In this document: positions 48,735-56,800 of the stretch, in pieces
Layout of the letters: the number at the start of each line of letters is the position of its first letter
Position numbering within the stretch: position 1 is the first letter of the stretch
Origin: Rhodoferax sp.
GTDB taxonomy: Bacteria > Pseudomonadota > Gammaproteobacteria > Burkholderiales > Burkholderiaceae_C
Direction of reading: 5' to 3'
Assembly (NCBI RefSeq): GCF_012927445.1
Contig: NZ_JABBPD010000008.1
Location: 62,001-126,000, forward strand
DNA: 64,000 nt
The notes under the pieces: model-generated
What the model was told of the DNA's origin: nothing
The model's input: only the letters and a program-made list of their open reading frames with translations
Database searches by the model: none
Translations under genes and position numbers: made by a program

Positions 48735-49217
48735 TCAGACATCGACCACGGTTTGCGCCAGCCAGCCTGCACCATTCAGTGGTGCGACGCGCAGGGCGGT
48801 GCAGGTGGCACCCTTGACCTCCACTGCCGGCTGGTGCCGTGGTACCGAGGTCGGCTCGCCCATTGCCTGGGCGTCCAGGTGCGGGCCATGCCGTCCGGGC
48901 TGCAGCGCAACCTGAAAGCGGCCAAACAGCATGCGCCGCACCGCCATCTCATACACCAGCGCATTGAGCCAGGCGGCAAGCAGCAACTCGTCATCCGGCG
49001 CCTCGCAGACGATGTGCACGGCCTCAACGGCGGCCACCTGCAGCGGGTCGGTGATCACGGCTGTCAGCGCGAGGGCGGCCTGCTCAAAGGCTTCGGCCTT
49101 GCTGGCGCCAACACCGCGCACACCGATGTCGGCACCGTGCGCGAAGTGTTCCCAGTGCGGCTGCACGGCGTTGCTGCTGCGCTCGTGCGATGCACGCTTT
49201 ATCGGTTCTGACCTCAT
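48735..49217 (-). CDS. Archease, RtcB-activating protein
   Basis: Small factor that speeds RtcB guanylylation and permits multiple turnover. It has 160 residues. The family signature WEHFAHGADIGVRGVG with its conserved Asp is near residue 25, and the end GATCTALRVAP followed by GWLAQTVVDV is the conserved C-terminus. I chose the ATG at 49217 (MRSEPIKRASHERS); no ribosome site is seen, so the start is uncertain. It is the first gene of the archease-rtcB-capA operon, and the 207 bp to hsp20 holds both promoters. Confidence 0.9.
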   Translation of the reverse strand: MRSEPIKRASHERSSNAVQPHWEHFAHGADIGVRGVGASKAEAFEQAALALTAVITDPLQVAAVEAVHIVCEAPDDELLLAAWLNALVYEMAVRRMLFGRFQVALQPGRHGPHLDAQAMGEPTSVPRHQPAVEVKGATCTALRVAPLNGAGWLAQTVVDV

Positions 49218-49424
49218 GTATTTGGTTATGTGCCGCTTTGTAGCTTGTGCCTTTGACAATCCGCAAAAAAATATCGCTATCGCCCGGCTACTGTTGGCAG
49301 CGGAAAAACGCGATGGCCTCAAAAGCCGACGCTTGAACCCTGTTTTTCTGCGGCTCAAGCCGAGCCGTGATGTCCGTGGTCATGGGGGCCATGGAGTGGC
49401 ATCACCTGTAGGAATGCCCTGGAG

Positions 49425-49859
49425 ATGACTATGAACTCACTGATGGCGCGCGGTAGTCTTTTGGATGAAATTTTCAGGGACGTGTCACCCGGTTTTTACG
49501 TGACGCCCTTGCATGGCGACCCGCTGCCCGATCCGGTCCAGATCAAGATCGACTTGAAGGAGAACGATCTGGCCTACACCGTGCATGCGGAATTGCCCGG
49601 TGTCAGCAAGGAAGACATCCATGTGTCGGTGGACCGAGGAACCGTCTTGCTGCGCGCCGAGGTCAAGCAGCAGGATGTCCAGACCCAGGACGATAAGGTG
49701 CTGCGCAGTGAGCGGTATTTCGGATCGATCGCCCGCAGCTTTCAGTTGCCGCTGGAGATTGACCAGTCCCAGGCCAAGGCCCGCTTTGACAACGGTTTGC
49801 TCACGCTCACCCTGCCCAAAAAGCAGGGGAGCCACGCACAGCATCTCAAAATTGAGTGA
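49425..49859 (+). CDS. Small heat-shock protein, Hsp20 family (second)
   Basis: Holdase chaperone with 144 residues. The alpha-crystallin domain begins at about 40 (IKIDLKENDLAYTVHAELPG) and includes VSKEDIHVSVDRGTVLLRAE. The signature DNGLLTLTLPKK is near the end. It is divergent from the archease gene. The N-terminal part FRDVSPGFYVTPLHGDPLP is typical of a betaproteobacterial subgroup. The ATG at 49425 follows GGAGATGACT loosely. Confidence 0.93.
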   Translation: MTMNSLMARGSLLDEIFRDVSPGFYVTPLHGDPLPDPVQIKIDLKENDLAYTVHAELPGVSKEDIHVSVDRGTVLLRAEVKQQDVQTQDDKVLRSERYFGSIARSFQLPLEIDQSQAKARFDNGLLTLTLPKKQGSHAQHLKIE

Positions 49860-49888
49860 CTTGGGGTAAATCGGTTAACGGCCCCAAG
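49860..49888 (+). terminator. Possible terminator after second hsp20
   Basis: Stem CTTGGGG / CCCCAAG (7 bp) with a 15-nt loop begins right at the hsp20 stop. No T run follows. It lies in the gap between convergent genes and could serve both strands. Confidence 0.35.
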
Positions 49889-49899
49889 CCGTTGCCGGT

Positions 49900-50310
49900 T
49901 CAGGGCTTCAGACCGGCACAGGCATCACGACGGGGTTGTGCCAGCGGTTTACCGCCTTTTTCTTTGATGCGAGCGGCCATCTTTTCGTGTACCTGATCCC
50001 GGTAAGCGGTGCATTCCTCGTAGGTCTTGAAGGCGCGCATGTGCTCACGGTGCTCGTTGCGCTCTGCCCGCGTCATCATGGACCAGCCCGGGGTGTAGTC
50101 CATACCCCACTGGGCCATATGACCGCGGCCCATGCCCGGCCCCATCCCAGCACCCATACCCGGCCCCATGCCCATCCCGGAGGCCGGCATGGCCGGGGTG
50201 GCCGCTGGCCCGCCAGCACCCGCGCCGCTTTGCGCCAGCGCAGTGCCCGCCAGCAGCGCCATGGCAGATGCCGCCATAGATGCTCTCAATATCAGACGAA
50301 TCGGTTTCAT
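49900..50310 (-). CDS. Exported Met/Gly-rich protein, unknown function
   Basis: Predicted periplasmic protein of 136 residues. It has a Sec signal peptide (cleavage after ALA at about 26), then a low-complexity Gly/Met stretch (pattern GMGMGPGMGAGMGPGMG, about 45-62), then a conserved charged C-terminal half, beginning MTRAERNEHREHMRAFKTYE, with two Cys that could form a disulfide. Met- and His-rich segments often bind Cu(I) or Ag(I), but no metal gene is adjacent. Function unknown. Confidence 0.75.
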   Translation of the reverse strand: MKPIRLILRASMAASAMALLAGTALAQSGAGAGGPAATPAMPASGMGMGPGMGAGMGPGMGRGHMAQWGMDYTPGWSMMTRAERNEHREHMRAFKTYEECTAYRDQVHEKMAARIKEKGGKPLAQPRRDACAGLKP

Positions 50311-50401
50311 CGCAGTCTCCGGGTAAAAGTGAATAACGCTACCTTTTATCCAGCCCGACGCCCGGCGCCATTGTGAAATATCAAGGCCGCCATCAGAACG
50401 T

Positions 50402-51055
50402 TCAGTCGAGGGCGCTCAGTCCGTCGGCCGTGAGCTTCAGCACCCGGTCAGCCCGCGCCGCCGCCGCTTGCGAATGGGTGACCAGCACCAGCGAGGCATG
50501 GTGTTCGCGGGTCTGCGCAATCAGCGCATCCATCACCTTGGCGGCCGTGGTGGGGTCGAGGTTGCCGGTGGGTTCGTCCGCCAGCAGCAACGTGGGGCGG
50601 TGAATCAGCGCCCGCGCAATCGCCACGCGCTGCAACTGGCCGCCGCTGAGTTGCTGCGGCAGCCGCTGGCCCAGGCCGGCCAGGCCGACGGACGCCAGCA
50701 TGGCCTGCACGCGGGCGTCGTCATACTGGCCGAGCAGCATCAGTGGCAAGGCCACGTTTTGTGCCACATCCAGATGCGGCAACACATGAAAAGCCTGGAA
50801 CACAAAACCGGTTTTTTCGCGGCGCAAGCGGGCCAGGCTGTCGTCGTCCAAACGGCCCAGATCAAGCCCGTCCAGCAGCACCGAACCGCTGTCCCAGGTG
50901 TCCAGCCCGGCCATGCAGTTCAGCAGGGTCGATTTGCCCACGCCGGACTCGCCCACAATGGCGACAAATTCGCCGTCCGCCACGGTCAGGGACACTTGGC
51001 TGAACACCGGCACCTCGCCGTAGTGCTTGCTCAAATTGGTGATCACCAGACTCAT
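50402..51055 (-). CDS. ABC transporter ATP-binding protein, LolD/MacB type
   Basis: ATPase of an FtsX-type ABC system, 217 residues. Walker [10 protein letters not shown] (about 37-45), signature [15 protein letters not shown] and Walker [13 protein letters not shown] are complete. No adjacent permease occurs; the best partner on the same strand is the FtsX permease at 42599-45157. Its ATG overlaps the miaA stop (ATGA), so it is translated with miaA. This start at 51055 excludes a long in-frame extension inside miaA. Confidence 0.92.
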   Translation of the reverse strand: MSLVITNLSKHYGEVPVFSQVSLTVADGEFVAIVGESGVGKSTLLNCMAGLDTWDSGSVLLDGLDLGRLDDDSLARLRREKTGFVFQAFHVLPHLDVAQNVALPLMLLGQYDDARVQAMLASVGLAGLGQRLPQQLSGGQLQRVAIARALIHRPTLLLADEPTGNLDPTTAAKVMDALIAQTREHHASLVLVTHSQAAAARADRVLKLTADGLSALD

Positions 51056-52092
51056 GGGCGGCGCTCGGCAAAAGACCGGGCCAGCGCCAGCACCTGCGGC
51101 AGGGCCGTTGGGTCGTCGCAGGCCACCACCTGGCGCTGGGGCATGGAGCGCAACCAGGTGATCTGGCGCTTGGCCAGCTGGCGCGTGGCAAAGATGCCTT
51201 TGTCGCGCAACTCCGCCATTGGCCACAGGCCGTCAAGTGCTTCCCAGGCCTGGCGGTAGCCGACGCAGCGCATGGACGGCAAGTCGGGGTTCAGGTCGCC
51301 CCGGGCGCGCAAGGCTTTGACTTCAGCCAGAAAGTCGGCGGCCAGCATGGCGTCAAAGCGCTGGGCGATGCGCTGGTGCAGCCAGGCCCGCTCCAGCGGT
51401 TCCAGCGAGATCAACAGCGTGTCATCGCCCGCAGGTTTAGTGTCATTCAGGCCTCTAGCCCCCGTACTGCCTGCGTGAGTAGCTATTGTTCTTGTAGTGT
51501 GAAAGAACGACAGAGGCTGCCCGGAAATCCGAAATACTTCCAGCGCCCGCTGAATGCGCTGCGAATCAGCCGGTTTCAGGCGCGCAGCCGTCACCGGGTC
51601 AATCAGCGCCAGCGCGGCGTGCATCGCGGGCCAGCCTTGCTGTCTTGCCTCTTCTTCAATCTCGGCGCGAATGGCCGGGTTGGCTTTGGGCATGGCGTCC
51701 AGCCCGTCAAACAAGGCTTTGAAGTACAGCATGGTGCCGCCCACCAGCAGCGCCAGTTTGCCGCGCGCCGTGATGTCGGCGATCAGCCTCTCGGCATCGG
51801 TCACGAACTCGGCGGCGCTGTAGGCTTGCAGCGGGTCACGGATGTTGATCAGGTGGTGTGGCACGCTGGCCAGTTCTTCGGCCGTGGGTTTGGCGGTGCC
51901 AATGTCCATGCCCCGGTAGACCAACGCCGAGTCCACGCTGATGATTTCCACGTCGTGCGCCTGTGCAATCGCCAGCGCGGCGGCCGTTTTGCCGGAAGCT
52001 GTCGGGCCGGCCAGCGCCAGATAGCGCAGCGGCCCGCGAGTCGGGATATGGGTCAGGCTGCCCAAAGGGCTGACAGAAGGGGTAGGACTCAT
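51052..52092 (-). CDS. miaA: tRNA dimethylallyltransferase
   Basis: Adds the dimethylallyl group to A37 of UNN-decoding tRNAs. It has 346 residues from the ATG at 52092. The Walker [16 protein letters not shown] is near residue 30, and [18 protein letters not shown] and [14 protein letters not shown] are typical. A 45-bp repeat inserts [15 protein letters not shown] at about residues 203-217, between the [12 protein letters not shown] segment and [17 protein letters not shown]. The gene starts 1 bp after the MFS stop and overlaps the ATPase gene by 4 bp. Confidence 0.97.
   Translation of the reverse strand: MSPTPSVSPLGSLTHIPTRGPLRYLALAGPTASGKTAAALAIAQAHDVEIISVDSALVYRGMDIGTAKPTAEELASVPHHLINIRDPLQAYSAAEFVTDAERLIADITARGKLALLVGGTMLYFKALFDGLDAMPKANPAIRAEIEEEARQQGWPAMHAALALIDPVTAARLKPADSQRIQRALEVFRISGQPLSFFHTTRTIATHAGSTGARGLNDTKPAGDDTLLISLEPLERAWLHQRIAQRFDAMLAADFLAEVKALRARGDLNPDLPSMRCVGYRQAWEALDGLWPMAELRDKGIFATRQLAKRQITWLRSMPQRQVVACDDPTALPQVLALARSFAERRP
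51443..51487 (+). repeat. 45-bp dispersed element, copy 7 (in-frame in miaA)
   Basis: Forward on the plus strand and so reverse with respect to miaA, which reads it as [15 protein letters not shown]. Core CTCTAGCCCCCGTACTGCC, ending AGTAGCTATT. It is the copy closest to the consensus at the TCATTCAGGCC end. Confidence 0.82.
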
Positions 52093-52093
52093 T

Positions 52094-53320
52094 TCATTGC
52101 TCACCGGTTTTGCCATGCTTTTGCACCAGCGTCCAGGCCGCCAGCGCGACCAGGGCACTCCAGAACCAGACGCCCGCGATCAACGGAAACGCCGTTCCGT
52201 CCATGTGGCTGCCCAGCCAGCCGCCCATGGCAAAAGCGGCCATCATCATCAAAAAGCCGTTGAGCGCCGAAGCGACGCCGGCCGCCTGCGGGAACGGACC
52301 CACCGCGCCGCTTTGGCTGCAGGGCTGGTTGATGCCGTGCGCCAGCATGAAGAGGTAGTAGGGCAACATGATGGCCCAGCTTGCCTGCACGCCGATCAGC
52401 GCCAACACGCCCATGAGGCTGCCGCCGGTCAGCGAGAGCCCGCCCGCGATCGCCACCGAGCGCTGCACGCCAAAGCGCGGCAGCAAACGCCGGCACATGA
52501 AGGTGCCCAGAATGTAGGCCAGTGACATGGAAAACATCAGCAGGCCGTACTGCGTTTTGGTCAGGCCTAACACCTGGATGAAAACAAAAGACGACGAAGC
52601 CAGAAACGTGAACAGGCCGCCATACGAGGCGGTCGACAAAGCCGAGTACGCCCAAAAAGTGGGGTTGCGCAGAATCGTGCGCCAGGTGCGAACCAAGGTA
52701 GCGGGCTCCAGTGCCCGCATGTTCTTTTGTGTGACGGTTTCCTCAAAGCGCAAGGCAACCATCGTCAGGCACAGCGCACCAAAAATCGCCAGCGCAAACA
52801 GGGCGACGCGCCAGCTGAATTGATCAGACAGCAAGCCGCCGAGCGGCGCGCACAAGCAAGCAATCACGCCCAGACCGCTCAAACCCTTGGACATGATGCG
52901 GGCGCCCTGAAGTGGGGTGTACAGATCGCGCACGATGGCGCGGGCACACATGACTGCCGCACCCATGGCCGCGCCCTGCACGGTGCGCCACACAATCAGC
53001 ATGTCCATGGTGGGTGACAGGGTGCTGGCCACGGAGGCCATGACGTAGCCCGTCAAACCAATCAGCAGGATGGGGCGCCGGCCAAACCGGTCGGACAGCG
53101 GACCCCAGATCAGTTGCGACAGGCCAAAGGCCAGCAGCAGGGCGGTCAAGGTCAATTGCGCCTGCGCCATGGGCGCACCAAAGCCCGCCGTGAGGCCGGG
53201 CAGCGCCGGCAGGTACAAATCCGTGGTGATGGGTTGCAGGCCCAATAGCAGCGACAAAATGACAACAACCAAGCCCGGCTGCATGGCGGGAATGACAGGG
53301 AAGGGAAGGCGGACAGACAT
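52094..53320 (-). CDS. MFS multidrug transporter, Bcr/CflA family
   Basis: Twelve-helix drug:proton antiporter of 408 residues. The start [19 protein letters not shown] and the loop motif [20 protein letters not shown] place it in the Bcr/CflA (DHA1) group, which includes bicyclomycin and chloramphenicol exporters. It is upstream of miaA by 1 bp, so they share a transcript. Substrate unknown. Confidence 0.93.
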   Translation of the reverse strand: MSVRLPFPVIPAMQPGLVVVILSLLLGLQPITTDLYLPALPGLTAGFGAPMAQAQLTLTALLLAFGLSQLIWGPLSDRFGRRPILLIGLTGYVMASVASTLSPTMDMLIVWRTVQGAAMGAAVMCARAIVRDLYTPLQGARIMSKGLSGLGVIACLCAPLGGLLSDQFSWRVALFALAIFGALCLTMVALRFEETVTQKNMRALEPATLVRTWRTILRNPTFWAYSALSTASYGGLFTFLASSSFVFIQVLGLTKTQYGLLMFSMSLAYILGTFMCRRLLPRFGVQRSVAIAGGLSLTGGSLMGVLALIGVQASWAIMLPYYLFMLAHGINQPCSQSGAVGPFPQAAGVASALNGFLMMMAAFAMGGWLGSHMDGTAFPLIAGVWFWSALVALAAWTLVQKHGKTGEQ

Positions 53321-53390
53321 CCGCTTGAGCGTATCAGATCAAAGCCGGATGGTTCGCCGCTACCTCCGTCAACGCGCTTGCCAATTTACT

Positions 53391-53423
53391 GCTCGCCCGC
53401 CCGACCTGCGGAGGCGGGCGAGC
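53391..53423. repeat. GC-rich inverted repeat
   Basis: Perfect 11-bp stem GCTCGCCCGCC / GGCGGGCGAGC with an 11-nt loop, between the Bcr-type gene (start 53320) and the hsp20 stop (53463). No T run follows on either strand. It could attenuate hsp20 readthrough into the MFS operon. Confidence 0.55.
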
Positions 53424-53462
53424 GCTTTGCTAACCCGCTGCAGAAGGGGCCTCTGGCCCGAC

Positions 53463-53891
53463 TCAACTCACAGTCAATCGTTTGGAGACTGACGTTGCCT
53501 TCTTGGGCAGTTCAAGGGTCAACACGCCGTTTTCGTATTTGGCTACGGCCTTGGCGTCGTCAACATCCTGCGTCAAGGTGAAGGTGCGGGAAACAGACCC
53601 GTAATAGCGTTCACTGCGCAGCACCTTGCCGCCATCTTCCTTGAATTCTTTTTCGCCCTTGGTTTCGGCATCAATTTGCACAATATTCCCGTCAATACGG
53701 ACATTGATGTCTTCTTTTTTGACGCCGGGCAAGTCAGCGCGGACTTTGAAAAGGTCATCTTTTTCGACTACATCAATCCGAATGTCCAGATTTTCAAGAT
53801 TTCTCTCAAACCGCAACGGCGCGGCAAATCGGCGGAACATGGTTTCAATCGGGTCATTGAGGGTGGGGTCAAACAAACGCAAGCTGGCCAT
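53463..53891 (-). CDS. Small heat-shock protein, Hsp20 family (third)
   Basis: Holdase chaperone of 142 residues, the most typical of the three in the window. The alpha-crystallin domain includes DIRIDVVEKDDLFKVRADLP and KKEDINVRIDGNIVQIDAET, and the signature ENGVLTLELPKK is near the end. The ATG at 53891 follows AAAGGAAACATC. It is divergent from the PAS-kinase gene across 297 bp. I see no clear sigma-32 promoter. Confidence 0.95.
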   Translation of the reverse strand: MASLRLFDPTLNDPIETMFRRFAAPLRFERNLENLDIRIDVVEKDDLFKVRADLPGVKKEDINVRIDGNIVQIDAETKGEKEFKEDGGKVLRSERYYGSVSRTFTLTQDVDDAKAVAKYENGVLTLELPKKATSVSKRLTVS

Positions 53892-54188
53892 GATGTTTCC
53901 TTTGATCAAAAAGTCGTCCAAAATATCGCCGCAACTCAGCCAAGACGAATCTGACTGAACGCAACACCCAAAGGATATTTGGCGCAGATGCCATGGATTT
54001 GATAACTCGCAAACCCTGCCAAGTTAGCAAAAGCGGGTGCTTGCATGGTCCCCCTATACTCCGCAATTAATTATCTGTAAGATTCTGTGAGTTATATCTT
54101 GTAAGTCTATGTAAATATTTTGATGCTTCAATTGAAATGATTATGTTTATTCGTCTTAACCGCGTTGGTCATTACTGAATCCTCCCGC
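53892..54188. other. 297-bp AT-rich intergenic region
   Basis: Gap between divergent hsp20 and the sensor-kinase gene. The kinase-proximal half is notably AT-rich (around 54060-54150) and contains several TGTAAG/TGTAAA words about 10-20 bp apart. Both promoters must lie here. No gene or RNA is recognisable. Confidence 0.5.
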
Positions 54189-55997
54189 ATGGAGTCCACT
54201 TTTGAAGACGTATCCCACAAGCTGCAGATCAGCTATCGGCTGCTTTTTGAACGGAATCCATTGCCCATGTGGGTGTATGACGTCAAAACCCTGCGCATGC
54301 TGGCGGTTAACGCGGCTGCGCTGGCGCAGTACGGGTACAGCAAGCAGGAGTTTGTCGGATTGACCTTGCTGGACCTGCACTATGAAGGGGACATCGCTCA
54401 ATTGAATGAGCACCTCAAGCTTCCCATTGGCACGCAACCCGCAACCCGACTGTGGCGGCATAAGCACCGCAACGGTGATTTGATCGAAGTCGAGATGGTG
54501 ACCGAAGAGTTGGAGCTTGACGGCCTTCACGCAAGCATGGCATTGGTCAGGGACTTGACAGAGCAACGGCGCTCAGAGCAAGAAAAGCAGGATCTGCCCC
54601 AACGGCTGGCGATCACGCTGGAGAGCATTACCGATGCCTTCTTCACGCTTGACCTCGACAGACGGTTTACCTATGTCAACTCGCGGGCCGAAGCGTTTTT
54701 TAGCGCTCGTCGCGCTGAACTTCTGGGCTGCAGTGTGCTGGAGAAGTTGCCAGGGTCAATTCGGACTGTTTTTCAGTGTGAGTGCGATCGGGCGCTGGCT
54801 GAGTCCAAAAAGATGAACTTCGAGTTGTACTGTGCGTCCCTGGGACTTTGGCTGGAAGCGGATGTGTACCCTTCCGCACTGGGTCTGGCGGTGTATTTTC
54901 GTGATGTGAGCGAGAAGCATGCGGCTGATCAGTGTCTGCTTGAAAAACGGGAGACACTCGCCGCCGTTATCAATTCCACGAACAACGCGGTGATCAGTAC
55001 CGGTCAGGAAGGATTGATCAAGATTTTTAATCCGGGCGCAGAGCGCATCTTTCGCAGAACCCGAGAAAGCATGCAAGGCCAGCCGTTGGAGTTGCTCCTG
55101 CCCGAGCGTTTCCGGGCGACGCATGCGCAACACCTCCGCTCATTTGGCGAATCACCGGGGTCGAGCCGCATGATGGGCTTGGGTTTGGTGAAGGGGCTGC
55201 GCTCAGATGGTCAGGAGATTGACCTGGAAGCCACCATCACCCAGGTCACCGTTAACCAGAAGTTGATATTAATTGTTAATCTCAAGGATGTTTCTGAACG
55301 CGTGCGCACGGAGGCCGAGTCAGAGCAGTCACGGTTGCAGCTCTCTGAACTGACAAAACGGCTCATGACGCAGGAGAAGACGCTGGTGAAGCGTGTGGCG
55401 CAGGCGCTGCACGACCAGCTGGGCCAGACGATGGCCGCCATTCGGATGGCCCACGAAACAATCATGACGTTGCAAAGAGACAAGGCAACCTCTGGCATCG
55501 ACCGGCTCCAGGCGCAAATGGGCAAACTCATCAGCCAGGGTATTCGCCAGGTCCGGCAAGTGCTGGTTGACTTGCGGCCCCCTTTGCTAGAGGAGCATGG
55601 GCTTGCAGCTGCACTCGATAACGAGCTTCGCAATCGCTCGTTGACACAGCCGCAGATTGATATCTCCATCAGTGTGAAGCCAGAAATTGCCTCGTTGCGC
55701 TGGCCCAGTGAGGTTGAATATGCCGCATTCATGGTGGCTCGGGAAGCCATCGAAAACTCCTTGCGTCACTCGGGTGCGACTTCTTTGTCTGTCAGCCTTT
55801 ACGGCGAGGCATTGTCCTTGCATCTGGAGGTTAGCGACAACGGCATTGGCATCGCACCCGGTGGGATGCAGAAAACAGGCCATCTTGGCATCCTGAGCAT
55901 GCAGGAGCGGGCACATACGGTGGGCGCGACTGTAACGATCGACTCGGGTGAAGCCTATGGGACAAGCGTGAGCTTCAGCTGGCAGCCAACACCATGA
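54189..55997 (+). CDS. PAS-PAS-PAS sensor histidine kinase, NarX/UhpB type (HPK7)
   Basis: Soluble sensor kinase of 602 residues from the ATG at 54189 (a TTG at 54165 is the other option). Three PAS domains lie at about 10-120 (LLFERNPLPMWVYDVKTLRM), 140-245 and 255-365 (NNAVISTGQEGLIKIFNPGA). The HisKA_3 dimerisation helix has the phospho-acceptor His in QALHDQLGQTMAAI near 415. A HATPase domain follows with DNGIGIAP and GHLGILSMQERA. No transmembrane segments, so it senses a cytoplasmic signal such as redox, O2 or light. The regulator gene overlaps it by 4 bp. Confidence 0.93.
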   Translation: MESTFEDVSHKLQISYRLLFERNPLPMWVYDVKTLRMLAVNAAALAQYGYSKQEFVGLTLLDLHYEGDIAQLNEHLKLPIGTQPATRLWRHKHRNGDLIEVEMVTEELELDGLHASMALVRDLTEQRRSEQEKQDLPQRLAITLESITDAFFTLDLDRRFTYVNSRAEAFFSARRAELLGCSVLEKLPGSIRTVFQCECDRALAESKKMNFELYCASLGLWLEADVYPSALGLAVYFRDVSEKHAADQCLLEKRETLAAVINSTNNAVISTGQEGLIKIFNPGAERIFRRTRESMQGQPLELLLPERFRATHAQHLRSFGESPGSSRMMGLGLVKGLRSDGQEIDLEATITQVTVNQKLILIVNLKDVSERVRTEAESEQSRLQLSELTKRLMTQEKTLVKRVAQALHDQLGQTMAAIRMAHETIMTLQRDKATSGIDRLQAQMGKLISQGIRQVRQVLVDLRPPLLEEHGLAAALDNELRNRSLTQPQIDISISVKPEIASLRWPSEVEYAAFMVAREAIENSLRHSGATSLSVSLYGEALSLHLEVSDNGIGIAPGGMQKTGHLGILSMQERAHTVGATVTIDSGEAYGTSVSFSWQPTP

Positions 55998-56671
55998 CCC
56001 GTCTGTACCTGGTCGACGACCACCAGCTTATGCGGGAAGGTTTGCGCGCCTTGCTGGAGGCCCGCGGGCACACGGTGGTCGGGGAATCGGCTGATCCCAC
56101 CGAGGCACTGGCTGATCTGCTGCGATTGCGTCCCGAGGTCCTGCTGCTTGACCTGCACTTGGGGGAGCGTTCCGGGTTTGAGTTGTTGGCTGAGTTGCAA
56201 CGCCGTCGCCTGCCAACCCGGTGCGTGGTCTTGACCATGTCGGCACAGCCGCGCCATGTCGCCGAGGCGCTGCGCATGGGTGCGAGTGGTTATGTGCTCA
56301 AAGGCTCTGCCGGGAGCGATCTCATGAGCGCGGTAGAGGCGGCTGTTCAGGGTAAAAAGCATCTGGGTGCAGATGTGGCCGATCTCGCGCTGCAGGTCTT
56401 TACGCAACAAAATGACGAGGATCCCTTGGGCGCGCTGTCGCCGCGTGAGCGACAAATCATCACCATGGTGGTCAATGGTCAGTCCAGCGCCAAAATTGGA
56501 TTGGAACTCCATTTATCGCCCAAGACGGTTGCCACTTATCGGAGCCGCTTGATGGCCAAGCTGGGCGTGAGCGATGTTACGGGGCTGGTGCGGCTGGCCG
56601 TTCACTATAAATTAATTGACTTCGAAAACCAAGACGTCAGGGGGCGTCGCTCTTCCGATTTGGCGCACTGA
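55994..56671 (+). CDS. Response regulator, NarL/FixJ family
   Basis: DNA-binding regulator of 225 residues, partner of the kinase before it (4-bp overlap). The receiver has the acidic pair in YLVDDHQLMREGLRALL, the phospho-acceptor Asp in LLLDLHLGERSG (about 53) and the Lys in GYVLKGSAG. The C-terminal LuxR-type helix-turn-helix begins with LSPRERQIITMVVNGQSSAK near 148 and has SPKTVATYRSRLMAKLGV. Targets are unknown; the adjacent Crp/Fnr and Usp genes are candidates. Confidence 0.95.
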   Translation: MTRLYLVDDHQLMREGLRALLEARGHTVVGESADPTEALADLLRLRPEVLLLDLHLGERSGFELLAELQRRRLPTRCVVLTMSAQPRHVAEALRMGASGYVLKGSAGSDLMSAVEAAVQGKKHLGADVADLALQVFTQQNDEDPLGALSPRERQIITMVVNGQSSAKIGLELHLSPKTVATYRSRLMAKLGVSDVTGLVRLAVHYKLIDFENQDVRGRRSSDLAH

Positions 56672-56800
56672 TTGTCCATAGCTGCCTGCGCAACAAGTTT
56701 AGAACTCCCTACAGACGGAACATCACGTTACACATAAAGTTGGTTTTGGGGATTGGCTTTAGCGCCCACCGGGCGCGGCATCCGGCAAGAGAGCAACATC

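Noticed and set aside
49218..49424. Sigma-32 heat-shock promoter for the second hsp20
   Set aside because: A CTTGAA word occurs near 49334, but no CCCCAT-like -10 lies at proper spacing.
56677..56721. Possible further copy of the 45-bp element upstream of the Crp/Fnr gene
   Set aside because: Only the first 16 bases (CATAGCTGCCTGCGCA) resemble the consensus; the rest does not match. It may be a relic, but it is not supported.
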